Assembly (NCBI RefSeq): GCF_000948415.1 | Contig: NZ_JYII01000015.1 | Location: forward strand, 62,001 to 126,000 | Reading direction: 5' to 3' | Length of the DNA: 64,000 bases | Source: Thalassospira sp. HJ | GTDB taxonomy: Bacteria; Pseudomonadota; Alphaproteobacteria; Rhodospirillales; Thalassospiraceae | Program-made: the position numbers and the translations under genes | Shown: in pieces, positions 18,251 to 26,855 of the stretch | Numbering within the stretch: position 1 is the stretch's first letter | How the letters are laid out: each line of letters opens with the position of its first letter | The notes under the pieces: generated by a model | Told to the model about the DNA's origin: nothing | Database searches by the model: none | What the model saw: only the letters and a program-made list of their open reading frames with translations

Positions 18251-19449
18251 CAGAACAATTCCAAGGATACCTGCGCTCTGACGGACGTAAGGGAATACGC
18301 AATACGGTAGTTGTCGCCTATCTGGTTGAGTGCGCTCATTTTGTCGCATCAAAGATAGTTGCCGGTTTTGAAGATGAAGACGTCCAACTGATTGGTTTCC
18401 CGGGCTGTTTCCCAAATGAATATGCCGCACGCGTGATGGGGCAATTGTGCACTCATCCTAATGTTGGAGCGGTTCTATTTGTCTCCCTTGGCTGCGAAAG
18501 CTTTGACAAGGTAAGGGTATCAGGGACCGTGGCAAGGACCGGACGCCCTGTTGAAACACTTGTTATACAACGGTCCGGAGGAACCGCGAAAACCGTTGAA
18601 ACCGGTCGTTTCTGGGTGCGTTCTGCGTTGGAAGAAATCGCAAATGTTGAACGTGCCCCAATGGGGGTAGACGAGTTGGTCATTGGGACGATCTGTGGCG
18701 GCTCGGACGGGACTTCAGGTATTTCTGGTAACCCGGCTGCAGGCAAGGCTTTTGATATTCTGATCGGCGAGGGTGCTGCTTGTATTTTTGAAGAAACCGG
18801 CGAGCTGATCAGCTGTGAGAATATTATGGCGGAACGCGCAAAAACGCCCGAACTCGGCGAAGAACTGCGCGCTGCTGTTCAGAAGGCGGAACGTTATTAC
18901 GCAACGCTTGGATATGGATCGTTTGCCGCTGGCAATGCCGCAGGTGGGCTTTCCACGATCGAAGAAAAAAGCCTCGGCGCCTATGTCAAATCCGGTGACA
19001 GTCAGATTTCAGGGCTGATCAAACCCGGCGATGTACCACCCAAAGGTGGGCTATACCTCATGGATGTTGTGCCCGACGGTGAGGTCCGGTTTGGTTTCCC
19101 CAATATTTCGGACAATGCCGAGATTGTCGAGATGATCGCAAGCGGTGCGCATATGACACTGTTTGTGACTGGTCGCGGATCCGTGGTCGGGTCAGCTATA
19201 TCGCCCGTTATCAAGATTTGTGCAAACCCCGATACTTATCGTGCGCTTGAAGACGACATGGATGTGAATGCCGGCGACATCATCGAAGGCAATCGGTCGA
19301 TTGCCGAGGTTGGGCAGGAAATCCGTGATTTGGTTGTTTCCGTCGCCAAGGGGGCACAAACCAAATCCGAGGCCCTTGGCCATCGGGAGTTCATTCTGAC
19401 TTATAAATCATTCGATCCAATCGGGCCGTCGTGCCTGCCTGCGATCTAA
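18247..19449 (+). CDS. UxaA/GarD-family dehydratase, large subunit
   Basis: A 400-residue protein of the altronate/galactarate dehydratase C-terminal family. It begins GYLRSDGRKGIRNTVVVAYL and carries GTICGGSDGTSGISGNPAAG, the best-known family signature, plus conserved cysteines (for example IGFPGCFPNEY and LGCESFDK) that may bind metal. With the SAF subunit it should dehydrate an aldonate to a 2-keto-3-deoxy acid. Sugar specificity cannot be read. Nine bases separate it from the SDR gene. Confidence 0.87.
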   Translation: MTEQFQGYLRSDGRKGIRNTVVVAYLVECAHFVASKIVAGFEDEDVQLIGFPGCFPNEYAARVMGQLCTHPNVGAVLFVSLGCESFDKVRVSGTVARTGRPVETLVIQRSGGTAKTVETGRFWVRSALEEIANVERAPMGVDELVIGTICGGSDGTSGISGNPAAGKAFDILIGEGAACIFEETGELISCENIMAERAKTPELGEELRAAVQKAERYYATLGYGSFAAGNAAGGLSTIEEKSLGAYVKSGDSQISGLIKPGDVPPKGGLYLMDVVPDGEVRFGFPNISDNAEIVEMIASGAHMTLFVTGRGSVVGSAISPVIKICANPDTYRALEDDMDVNAGDIIEGNRSIAEVGQEIRDLVVSVAKGAQTKSEALGHREFILTYKSFDPIGPSCLPAI

Positions 19450-19458
19450 GGAGGAATC

Positions 19459-20196
19459 ATGAAAAGACTTGAAGGAAAACTCTGCTTGGTCACGGCTGCT
19501 GGGCAGGGCATTGGTCGGGCATCTGCCGAACGTCTGGCTACGGAAGGTGGAAGTGTGATCGCCACCGACATCAATGACACAGCCCTGGCAGAGCTTGGCG
19601 AGATTGACGGGGTCGAGGCCCGCAAACTCGATGTTACGGACAAAAGTGCCATCAGCAGCCTGATCGATGACATCGGGGCCGTCGATGTGCTGTTTAACTG
19701 CGCTGGCATCGTTCACAATGGAACCATTCTTGAGGCGACCGAAGAAGAATGGGATTTCGCCTTTGATTTAAACGTCAAATCGCAGTTTCGGATGATCCGT
19801 GCCGTGCTTCCCGGGATGCTTGAGAAAGGGGCCGGCTCGATCATTAACATGTCGTCGGTTGCAGGTCCGGTCACCGGCCCGGTCAACCGCTTGATCTATT
19901 CCGCCTCAAAGGCAGCCGTCGCTGGTATGACCCGTGCAATCGCAAACGATCACGTCACCCAGGGCATTCGGTGTAACGCAATTGCTCCGGGAACCGTTGA
20001 CAGCCCTAGCTTGCATGAACGTTTGCGTGCGACCGGGGATTATGAAGGTGCGCTTAAGGCATTTATCGCCCGCCAGCCGATGGGGAGAATTGGCAAACCA
20101 GATGAAATCGCCGCTTTGGTTGCGTATCTTGCATCGGATGAAAGTGGCTTTACCACTGGCACAGTGCAGGTCGTCGATGGTGGCTGGACCGCCTGA
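19459..20196 (+). CDS. SDR-family 2-keto-3-deoxy-sugar-acid dehydrogenase candidate
   Basis: A 245-residue classical short-chain dehydrogenase. It shows the cofactor motif TAAGQGIGRASAE, an Asp after beta-2 (IATDIND) that favours NAD, NCAGIVHNG, the catalytic Ser region INMSSVAGP and YSASK. The sequence style is that of 2-keto-3-deoxy-L-fuconate 4-dehydrogenases, which oxidise the keto-deoxy acid to the 2,4-diketo form. The following FAH-type hydrolase is the expected next step. AAGGAGG precedes the ATG. Confidence 0.85.
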   Translation: MKRLEGKLCLVTAAGQGIGRASAERLATEGGSVIATDINDTALAELGEIDGVEARKLDVTDKSAISSLIDDIGAVDVLFNCAGIVHNGTILEATEEEWDFAFDLNVKSQFRMIRAVLPGMLEKGAGSIINMSSVAGPVTGPVNRLIYSASKAAVAGMTRAIANDHVTQGIRCNAIAPGTVDSPSLHERLRATGDYEGALKAFIARQPMGRIGKPDEIAALVAYLASDESGFTTGTVQVVDGGWTA

Positions 20197-20226
20197 TCAG
20201 ATTTTGAATGAAGGATAGGACTTAAT

Positions 20227-21072
20227 ATGAAATTCGCACGTTATGGAGAACGCGGAGCAGAGAAGCCCGCACTGGTCGATGCCAATGGCAACCTCCGCGA
20301 CCTTTCAGCACATATTGATGATATCGCAGGCGATATTCTGACACGTCTGGACGACCTTAAATCAATTGATCCGGAAAGCCTTCCGCTTGTCGAAGGTGAA
20401 CCGCGGCTTGGGGCCTGCGTCGGGCAAACCGGCAAGTTCATTTGTATCGGACTGAACTATGCCGATCACGCGGCAGAGTCTGGCATGGAAGTGCCCCCAG
20501 AACCGGTTATCTTTGCCAAATATACCTCGGCAATTTGCGGTCCGAATGACCCGATCATCATTCCGCGTGGCTCGGAAAAAACCGACTGGGAGGTCGAACT
20601 TGGTTTCGTTATCGGCAAAAAAGCCAAATATATATCCGAAGCCGAAGCGCTTGATCACGTTGCCGGTTTCTGCCTGATCAACGACGTTTCTGAACGTGCC
20701 TATCAGATTGAACGTGCAGGTCAGTGGTCCAAAGGCAAATCATCAGACAATTTCGGTCCAACTGGGCCGTGGCTTGTCACGCCAGATGAAGTTGGCGATT
20801 TTGACAATCTTGGCATGTGGCTGGATGTGAATGGTGAACGCGTTCAGGACGGCTCGACCGCGACCATGGTTTATCGAGTGCCGCACCTGATTTCCTATCT
20901 GTCGCAGTTCTTCACCCTGCATCCGGGCGATATCATTTCGACTGGCACGCCCCCGGGCGTTGGTCTTGGCTTCAATCCGCCGCGCTACCTTAAAGCTGGT
21001 GACGTCGTGGAACTGGGCATCGATGGGTTGGGCACCCAGCGTCAGGTTTGTGTCAACGACGACAGATCTTAA
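20227..21072 (+). CDS. FAH-family 2,4-diketo-3-deoxy-sugar-acid hydrolase candidate
   Basis: A 281-residue fumarylacetoacetate-hydrolase-fold enzyme. The signature runs FICIGLNYADHAAESG, then TDWEVELGFVIGKK (metal Glu), VAGFCLINDVSER, GKSSDNFGPTGPWLVT and ISTGTPPGVGLG. Relatives in fucose/rhamnose pathways cleave 2,4-diketo-3-deoxy acids to pyruvate and lactate. This is the last gene of the operon and is followed directly by a terminator. Confidence 0.87.
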   Translation: MKFARYGERGAEKPALVDANGNLRDLSAHIDDIAGDILTRLDDLKSIDPESLPLVEGEPRLGACVGQTGKFICIGLNYADHAAESGMEVPPEPVIFAKYTSAICGPNDPIIIPRGSEKTDWEVELGFVIGKKAKYISEAEALDHVAGFCLINDVSERAYQIERAGQWSKGKSSDNFGPTGPWLVTPDEVGDFDNLGMWLDVNGERVQDGSTATMVYRVPHLISYLSQFFTLHPGDIISTGTPPGVGLGFNPPRYLKAGDVVELGIDGLGTQRQVCVNDDRS

Positions 21073-21090
21073 TTGTATGACAAATAAAAA

Positions 21091-21122
21091 GCGCGGTATG
21101 TCAGAATGCCGCGTTTTTTTTA
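21091..21122. terminator. Bidirectional Rho-independent terminator
   Basis: A CGCGGTAT/ATGCCGCG stem with one G-T pair is followed by eight T on the plus strand. On the minus strand the same stem is followed by CTTTTTATTT. It separates the convergent FAH and CoA-transferase genes. Confidence 0.85.
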
Positions 21123-21139
21123 TTCAGGCTGTTTGGATG

Positions 21140-22273
21140 TTACCAGCCGGTTTCAAGCATCTCGTTCGCATCGCCAAGTTCCGGCGCCGCACGTGACGAC
21201 GACGGGCGCACACCATCAATACGCATCGGCAACTTGGTTGTTTTCATCGTAACATCTCCGCGTTCGATATTCTGAACCATGTCAAGTGTTTGGAGGACGC
21301 CGCTTGAAACCACACCATCCCAATCCATTACCGGGGCAGCCCATATATCGTTAGCAACGAAATCTTCCATCCAGCTTGCGCTGGTTCTGGTTTTAAGCTG
21401 TGTGGCAAGGCCCGCCTTGATTTCATCACGCTGCTTAAAGGCGTCCAATCGGGCAATTTCGGGTGAAAGTCCCGTAATGGTTGCCAACAGTTCAAGTTTC
21501 CCCATCGCGATGGCAACATGACCGTCCGCGGTCTCATAAACACCATACGGTGCCGCTAAATAGGCGTGTGCCGGATTGTTTTTCGAACGTTCTGGAGTAC
21601 GGTTACCGTCGTTAAACCAGGTGGTCAGCAATTCAAACTGCAGGTCAGCCAACACCTCAATTAACGAGGTTTCAACGTAACCGCCGACATTTTGCATTGC
21701 CTTGCGATACAAAAGGGCCAGAACCCCATGCGCCAAGGCCGAACCGGCCAGCACATCGGCAATCGGAAGCCCCATAGCAACCGGTCCATGGTCACGACTA
21801 CCCGAAAGCCACATGACACCTGATCGTGCCTGTGCCAGCAAATCCTGACCAGGCAAGTCCACCCACGGGCCGTCCGATCCGTATCCGGTCACAGTCCCGT
21901 ATACGACCGAAGGATTGATCTTTTTAACAGCCTCATAACCGAAACCAAGACGTTCCATTACGCCTGGACGGAAGTTCTGCAAAATAACATCTGCATCATT
22001 CACAAGCTGGGTCAGACGGGCTTTATCTGAATCGGATTTAAGGTCGACAGCAACCGAACGCTTGTTGCGGTTAATCGCATGAAAGATTGTGCTTTCACCG
22101 CCAATTTTGGTATCAGTCAGATAAAGATATCGCGACAGGTCGCCAAGACCGGATCTCTCCACCTTGACGACATCCGCCCCAAGGTCTGCCAGTTTGAGGG
22201 CACAGTAGGGGCCCGCAAGAAACTGAGAGAAATCAAGAACCTTAAGTCCATTAAGTGGCAACATGTCATTCAT
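21140..22273 (-). CDS. CaiB/BaiF class III CoA-transferase
   Basis: A 377-residue class III CoA-transferase that moves CoA between carboxylic acids. It shows KVLDFSQFLAGPYCALKLADLGADVVKVE, ILQNFRPGVMERLG, the catalytic-Asp region DLPGQDLLAQARSG and the C-terminal LPMRIDG segment. From ATG 22273 it overlaps the upstream gene by 8 bp; a TTG at 22312 would extend it into that gene. The donor and acceptor are unknown. Its coupling to a binding-protein homologue and its position opposite a sugar-acid operon are unusual. Confidence 0.88.
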   Translation of the reverse strand: MNDMLPLNGLKVLDFSQFLAGPYCALKLADLGADVVKVERSGLGDLSRYLYLTDTKIGGESTIFHAINRNKRSVAVDLKSDSDKARLTQLVNDADVILQNFRPGVMERLGFGYEAVKKINPSVVYGTVTGYGSDGPWVDLPGQDLLAQARSGVMWLSGSRDHGPVAMGLPIADVLAGSALAHGVLALLYRKAMQNVGGYVETSLIEVLADLQFELLTTWFNDGNRTPERSKNNPAHAYLAAPYGVYETADGHVAIAMGKLELLATITGLSPEIARLDAFKQRDEIKAGLATQLKTRTSASWMEDFVANDIWAAPVMDWDGVVSSGVLQTLDMVQNIERGDVTMKTTKLPMRIDGVRPSSSRAAPELGDANEMLETGW

Positions 22274-23408
22274 TGTCGAAGCTTTCGTCAAAACGTCTCT
22301 GTAGAGCCGCAAGGGCTTTTTGCGGGGTGGTTTTTTCGGTTAGGGCGTCAAGAAGGATGTCCGATGCGTCTTCCTGAAACGCCATATATCCGTTATGACG
22401 CGGGCGCAACCATGCGGCTTCGTGGGTCATGCGGGTATTGCAATAGCAGGACCCGACCGGCGCGTTGACTTCGGCAGCCCCCCAGGCAACAGCATTTCCT
22501 GGCTGACCGTTATGAGTTGAATAAAGACCGCGTTGAATATCGGCCGACGCCACCCAAAGTGCATATTCCACGCAAAGATCGGGTTCTGCCGTCTTCGATG
22601 AAACCGCAATACCAGTTCCGCCAAGTGCTGAGCCAAGCGGCCCAGAATTGCCAAGCGACGGCATATCGTGAAAGGCAATGCGATTGGCGCGATAACGGTC
22701 TCGCGCATAAGGCGCATACAGATAAACGTAGGGGCACAATGCAAGCTTTCTGCTGTCGCTTAGTGCATCAAGGGCAGCAATGGGGTCCATGTAAAAACAG
22801 GCGGGGTCCACAAGGTTGGTTAAGGTTGTCATGGCGGCGATCACATCACGCGCAGACGATTGATCTATCGCGGTTCCCTTTGTGACCGGGAATGGGACAC
22901 CGACATTTGCCAACAATGTAAAAAACGACATCAGCACATGCGGTGCACGAAGCGGCCAGACTACTCGTCCATCTCTGGCTTTGGTGATCACGTCCGAAAA
23001 ACTGCGAACCGGTGCACTCAATAGATCCGGACGAATTGCTTGCACCTGACACGCCGCGTCGACCGGCAGGGCCCACTGATGCCCCTTGAAAAAATAACTC
23101 TGATAGCTTTTGCCAACGGTCTCGGCCGAAAGCCGGGTGAGGGTGTCTGCATCTGCCAGGCGGTCAACCGGCAACAAACAGTCCTTTTCCACAACCGTGC
23201 CAACATGAGGATGATCGATAATAATCAAATCATAGGTGCTTGCCAGTTCCTCGACCGGGGTGCTCTCGAACCCCTGCAACGACCGCTTATCCCAGACGAT
23301 ATCTACATCAGGATGACGTTCACGAAAGGCTGCAATGGTGGCCACCAACGGGTCATAGCCGCGCGGATCTGACCACGTCATGCCCCTGATTTTCTTTTGT
23401 TTGGTCAT
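22266..23408 (-). CDS. Solute-binding-protein homologue without signal peptide
   Basis: A 380-residue protein with an ABC family-1 solute-binding fold: ITAFRERHPDVD-like IAAFRERHPDVDIVWDKR, then EELASTYDLIIIDHPHVG and VWPLRAPHVLMSFFTLLANVG. The N-terminus is MTKQKKIRGMTWSDPRG, with no hydrophobic stretch, lipobox or twin-arginine motif. The start is firm, because GGGAGGA lies 6 bases before the ATG. It therefore appears cytoplasmic. It might be a sensor, a chaperone for the CoA-transferase encoded 8 bp inside its end, or an enzyme-like derivative of the fold. Confidence 0.8.
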   Translation of the reverse strand: MTKQKKIRGMTWSDPRGYDPLVATIAAFRERHPDVDIVWDKRSLQGFESTPVEELASTYDLIIIDHPHVGTVVEKDCLLPVDRLADADTLTRLSAETVGKSYQSYFFKGHQWALPVDAACQVQAIRPDLLSAPVRSFSDVITKARDGRVVWPLRAPHVLMSFFTLLANVGVPFPVTKGTAIDQSSARDVIAAMTTLTNLVDPACFYMDPIAALDALSDSRKLALCPYVYLYAPYARDRYRANRIAFHDMPSLGNSGPLGSALGGTGIAVSSKTAEPDLCVEYALWVASADIQRGLYSTHNGQPGNAVAWGAAEVNAPVGSCYCNTRMTHEAAWLRPRHNGYMAFQEDASDILLDALTEKTTPQKALAALQRRFDESFDNE

Positions 23409-23469
23409 TGTTTTTTCCTCCCACCATGAGCTTAATGCTGAAAGTTTATAAATGAAAGAATGTTTTATA

Positions 23470-23495
23470 TGTGATATGGTATTTTCTATATCACA
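23470..23495. promoter_or_regulatory. Candidate operator dyad upstream of IclR gene
   Basis: TGTGATAT (23470-23477) and ATATCACA (23488-23495) are perfect inverted arms separated by 10 bp, in the 168-bp gap between the divergent binding-protein homologue and IclR genes. The size fits a dimeric regulator, with the neighbouring IclR protein the natural candidate. Confidence 0.5.
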
Positions 23496-23576
23496 GCGTC
23501 AGTTGCCACGATATGACTGACCCGCATATACTCAGTCGACCAAAACCAAGCGGTTTTTATCTGCCTGCGAGGACCA

Positions 23577-24395
23577 ATGAACGGCAAAACCGAAGAACAG
23601 ATTGAACAGGAAAAATACCGAGCGCCAGCCCTGTCAAAAGGGCTCGATATACTCGAACTGCTTGCCTCTGAAGCGGATGGCCTGTCGCAGATTGCCATTG
23701 CGAAACAGCTGGATCGAAACACATCGGAAATCTTCCGGATGCTGATGGTTCTGTGTCAACGTGGCTATATCGAACAGCGCGAAGAGGATGACCGCTACCA
23801 ACTGACGACCAAGATGTTCGAGGTGGCCCATCGTCATCCACCCATCCGCCGACTGACATCAATCGCTGGCGACGCCATGCAGCGGCTTGCAAATGAAGTG
23901 AACCAGTCAATGCATCTGGCGATCATTCATTCGGGCCGTGTTCTGGTCATCGCGCAGGTCGACTGTCAGGACAATAATATCACTGCAGTCCGCTTGGGCG
24001 CACAGATCAATATTTTCGATACGGCATCAGGGCGTGTTCTCGCAGCTTGGATGGAGCAGGAGGCCCTTGATAACCTGATGAATGAAGTCGGCCGCGAACC
24101 GGCAGACAAGTATCAGGCTTTCCTGGATGATCTTCCGAACGTCAAGGCTGCGGGCTATTGTGAATCACGATCCCTGACCATTGCAGGTGTCCTTAACCTT
24201 TCTGCGCCGATTTTCGATGTTTCGGGCAAGGTCGTCGCAGCATTAACAGTACCTTTCATCCAACGCCTTTCTGGCACATCAGTCGCAACCGTTGATAAAT
24301 GCCGAGAACGCCTGATCGACGTTACCACGGTCATTTCACGTCGTCTCGGGGCCGGAGCACATTGGTCTTCACAAGAAAATACCGAGCAGGCGTAA
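23577..24395 (+). CDS. IclR-family transcriptional regulator
   Basis: A 272-residue regulator with an N-terminal winged helix (ALSKGLDILELLASEADGLS to EREEDDRYQLT-like QREEDDRYQLTTKMFEVA) and a C-terminal effector domain. The effector domain shows MHLAIIHSGRVLVIAQVDC, AQINIFDTASGRVLAA and GYCESRSLTIAGVLNLSAPIF. It is divergent from the CoA-transferase/binding-protein pair and probably controls that pair and perhaps the sugar operon. The effector is unknown, most likely a pathway acid. Confidence 0.9.
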   Translation: MNGKTEEQIEQEKYRAPALSKGLDILELLASEADGLSQIAIAKQLDRNTSEIFRMLMVLCQRGYIEQREEDDRYQLTTKMFEVAHRHPPIRRLTSIAGDAMQRLANEVNQSMHLAIIHSGRVLVIAQVDCQDNNITAVRLGAQINIFDTASGRVLAAWMEQEALDNLMNEVGREPADKYQAFLDDLPNVKAAGYCESRSLTIAGVLNLSAPIFDVSGKVVAALTVPFIQRLSGTSVATVDKCRERLIDVTTVISRRLGAGAHWSSQENTEQA

Positions 24396-24682
24396 GAACA
24401 TTTAAACGCGTTCGCATGACAAAAGATTGATCTTTGACGACCTGATCGTGTTAAACTGTCATAACGATTTGTAAATACGACAGAAAGTTTATCGCAACCA
24501 ATAAAAACGCCATTTGGACGCGCTCAACGCAACACACCTGAAATTAGACTGATGTTCTATAATATATATTATGACAAATAACTGTTAACCAGGATACGTG
24601 GCATTCTTCCAACTAATCAATATCTTACGATCTGTTGCTCTCACGCGCACCCGTCTCATAGCGGTTAAACACCAACACTTTA

Positions 24683-26086
24683 CTATTCGTCTGCCAAATC
24701 AAAACTGATGCTGAAGACGCACCCGCTGTGGTCTTTTGGCTGGGTCAACCTCACCTTGGTGTCGTGACGTGCGGCGATCTCTTTGACGATGGAAAGCCCC
24801 AAACCGCATCCCTCGTCATATCCTGCGTCATTCATCCTGTAGAACCGCTTGAAGACGTCCTTGCGATGTTCGACGGGAATTCCAGGTCCGTTGTCTTCAA
24901 CGGTCAATGTCACCTTTTTTTCGGCTTCGTCCTGTTCAAGCCTGACGGTCACAGCGCTACCCTCCGGACAATATGTCAGCGCATTATGTACAAGGTTCTT
25001 CAGAAGCTCCTCAATCAGGGTCGCATCGCCCATGATCAATGTCGGCTCTGTGATGCCTTCATAGCCAAGATCAATGCCGCGTTCGAGTGCGACCGGAACT
25101 TTGGAGCCTGTTACCGCACGGGTAATTTCATAAAGATCAATCTTGTCAAACGGCCGGCCAGCAAGGCCTTCGGGGGCTGCGCGTGCGGAGGCGAGCAGCT
25201 GATTGGCCAAATGCGACGTCTGGCGTGTCGACGCAGCGATAGTTTCCATGATCTGACGGACTTTTTCCGGATCTTCCTCGCGCTGGCCCAGTTCCGCCTG
25301 GGTTCTAAGCGCTGCCAGCGGCGTTCTAAGCTGATGTGCTGCGTCGGCTGTGAATCGTTGCATGGTTTTGAGGCTGTTTTCCAGTCGCCCGAAAAGCTGG
25401 TTGATCGCACCGACCAGATGACGCACCTCGATCGGCACATCGTGCAAAATCGGCCGCAAATCGCTGGGGGAGCGCCGGTTAAGCGCCTCTTCAAGCCGTG
25501 CCAACGGTTTCAGGCCCTGCCCGATCCCGAACCAGACGATCATCGCAGCAATCACAATCAGCAAAATCTGGCGGGCCGCAGCACTGGCCAGAATATCCTC
25601 GCTCAGGCGCGTGCGCGTCCCCATCGTTTCGGCTACAAGCACCTGAAAACGCGTAGCTTTTCTAACACTGGCCACATAACGCGAAAGCGCCCCAATCCGC
25701 ACAGTCTCGCCGTTATAGACTGCATCATAGAAAACCGGTTCTTCACGGAGCGGCAGGAAACGTTCCGGCACTGGCGGCAAGTCTTCATATCCGGTAATGA
25801 ACTCGCCCTGCGCGGTGCTGACCTGATAGAAAACGCGATCCTCGGCGGCACTGGTCAGCATCTCAAGCGCGACATACGGCACATCGACTTCGATCTTGCC
25901 GCCTATCAGCACCACCCGATCGGCAATAGCTAATGCAGAACTTAAAAGTGCACGATCAAATGCCTGATTTGTCGAATTAACGGCGTTACTTCTGACTTCA
26001 AGCAGCATCAGGGAGCTGACCACCAAAAGCGGGATCAGGAGCGAGATCACAAGCCTGCGCCGGAGCGACCGGTTACGCCATTTCAT
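24683..26086 (-). CDS. TctE-like sensor histidine kinase
   Basis: A 467-residue membrane kinase. It has an N-terminal transmembrane segment (about residues 12-30), a periplasmic 2CSK_N (TctE N-terminal) domain to about residue 160, a second transmembrane segment (QILLIVIAAMIVWFGIG), and a HAMP region. The catalytic part has the phosphoacceptor H-box DAAHQLRTPLAAL and ATP-binding N, G1 and G2 boxes (KNLVHNALTY, VEDNGPGIP, GCGLGLSIV). TctE kinases sense tricarboxylates in some bacteria. The start overlaps the response regulator stop by 4 bp, so the pair is coupled. Confidence 0.92.
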   Translation of the reverse strand: MKWRNRSLRRRLVISLLIPLLVVSSLMLLEVRSNAVNSTNQAFDRALLSSALAIADRVVLIGGKIEVDVPYVALEMLTSAAEDRVFYQVSTAQGEFITGYEDLPPVPERFLPLREEPVFYDAVYNGETVRIGALSRYVASVRKATRFQVLVAETMGTRTRLSEDILASAAARQILLIVIAAMIVWFGIGQGLKPLARLEEALNRRSPSDLRPILHDVPIEVRHLVGAINQLFGRLENSLKTMQRFTADAAHQLRTPLAALRTQAELGQREEDPEKVRQIMETIAASTRQTSHLANQLLASARAAPEGLAGRPFDKIDLYEITRAVTGSKVPVALERGIDLGYEGITEPTLIMGDATLIEELLKNLVHNALTYCPEGSAVTVRLEQDEAEKKVTLTVEDNGPGIPVEHRKDVFKRFYRMNDAGYDEGCGLGLSIVKEIAARHDTKVRLTQPKDHSGCVFSISFDLADE

Positions 26087-26748
26087 GTCTTTTTCAACAG
26101 ATAACCCAAACCACGCACGGTCTGGATTTTAACATCCGCTGCCTCAACACGTTTGCGCAACCGGCTGATATAAAGCTCAACCGCGTTGGCACTGATATCG
26201 TCTTCAAACCCGGCAAGCTGATCAACGATCTGTTCCTTGCTGAGAACATGACCAATCCGCATCAGCAAGATCTCAAGGATGTTGAGTTCCCGCTTGGGGA
26301 TATCGACATCAACACCGTCAATCGTTACCCGGCGCGCCACCGTATCGAAACTCAGCGTACCGCATTTAAGCTGGGTATTGTGCGTGCCGGCATTACGCCG
26401 CATCAGCGCCCTCACCCGTGCTTCAAGCTCAACCAGCTCAAACGGCTTGGCGAGGTAATCATCCGCGCCAAGATCCAGTCCCTTGACCCGATCTTCAATA
26501 TCGCCGCGCGCGGTCAGGATAAGCACAGCACTTTCTGCCCCGCGATGGCGCAAACGTTTAAGGATCTCAAGCCCGTCAAGCTTTGGAAGGTTCAGATCAA
26601 GAACCACAAGGTCATATTCCTGAGTACGCAAAACATCATCGGCTTCCTCGCCATCGGCAATCAAATCCACAGCATAGCCGGACTGGCGCAAGGAGCGCGC
26701 AATTCCATCGGCCAATGCAGCATGATCTTCGACGACAAGGACTCTCAT
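26083..26748 (-). CDS. TctD-like OmpR-family response regulator
   Basis: A 221-residue two-domain regulator. The receiver has the acidic pocket VVEDHA, phosphoacceptor D51 in VLDLNLPKLDG, Thr/Ala LTARG and K101 in LAKPF. The C-terminal winged helix (about 125-221) shows KRELNILEILL, ISANAVELYISRLRKRVE and IQTVRGLGYLL. It is transcribed with the kinase and divergent from an ABC-type binding-protein gene. That gene and the tctCBA operon at 31225 are plausible targets. Confidence 0.93.
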   Translation of the reverse strand: MRVLVVEDHAALADGIARSLRQSGYAVDLIADGEEADDVLRTQEYDLVVLDLNLPKLDGLEILKRLRHRGAESAVLILTARGDIEDRVKGLDLGADDYLAKPFELVELEARVRALMRRNAGTHNTQLKCGTLSFDTVARRVTIDGVDVDIPKRELNILEILLMRIGHVLSKEQIVDQLAGFEDDISANAVELYISRLRKRVEAADVKIQTVRGLGYLLKKT

Positions 26749-26855
26749 TGTTTGCGTGACTTTTCCCTGATAAACCTCGTTAGAGGTGTTTTACATTCCG
26801 GCATTTTCCCGGCAAAGGCATTTGAGAACAAGCGATATCATCGTTCTCGCACCAT

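Noticed and set aside
24396-24682. Gap with the palindrome ATAATATATATTAT (24559-24572) and AAAGATTGATCTTT (24422-24435)
   Set aside because: The gap lies between the 3' ends of convergent genes and I see no promoter layout, gene or T-tailed hairpin; AT-only palindromes arise easily in such DNA.
24728-25933. A 401-residue open frame on the plus strand
   Set aside because: It is antisense to the TctE-like kinase, which shows all expected motifs; the frame has no domain.
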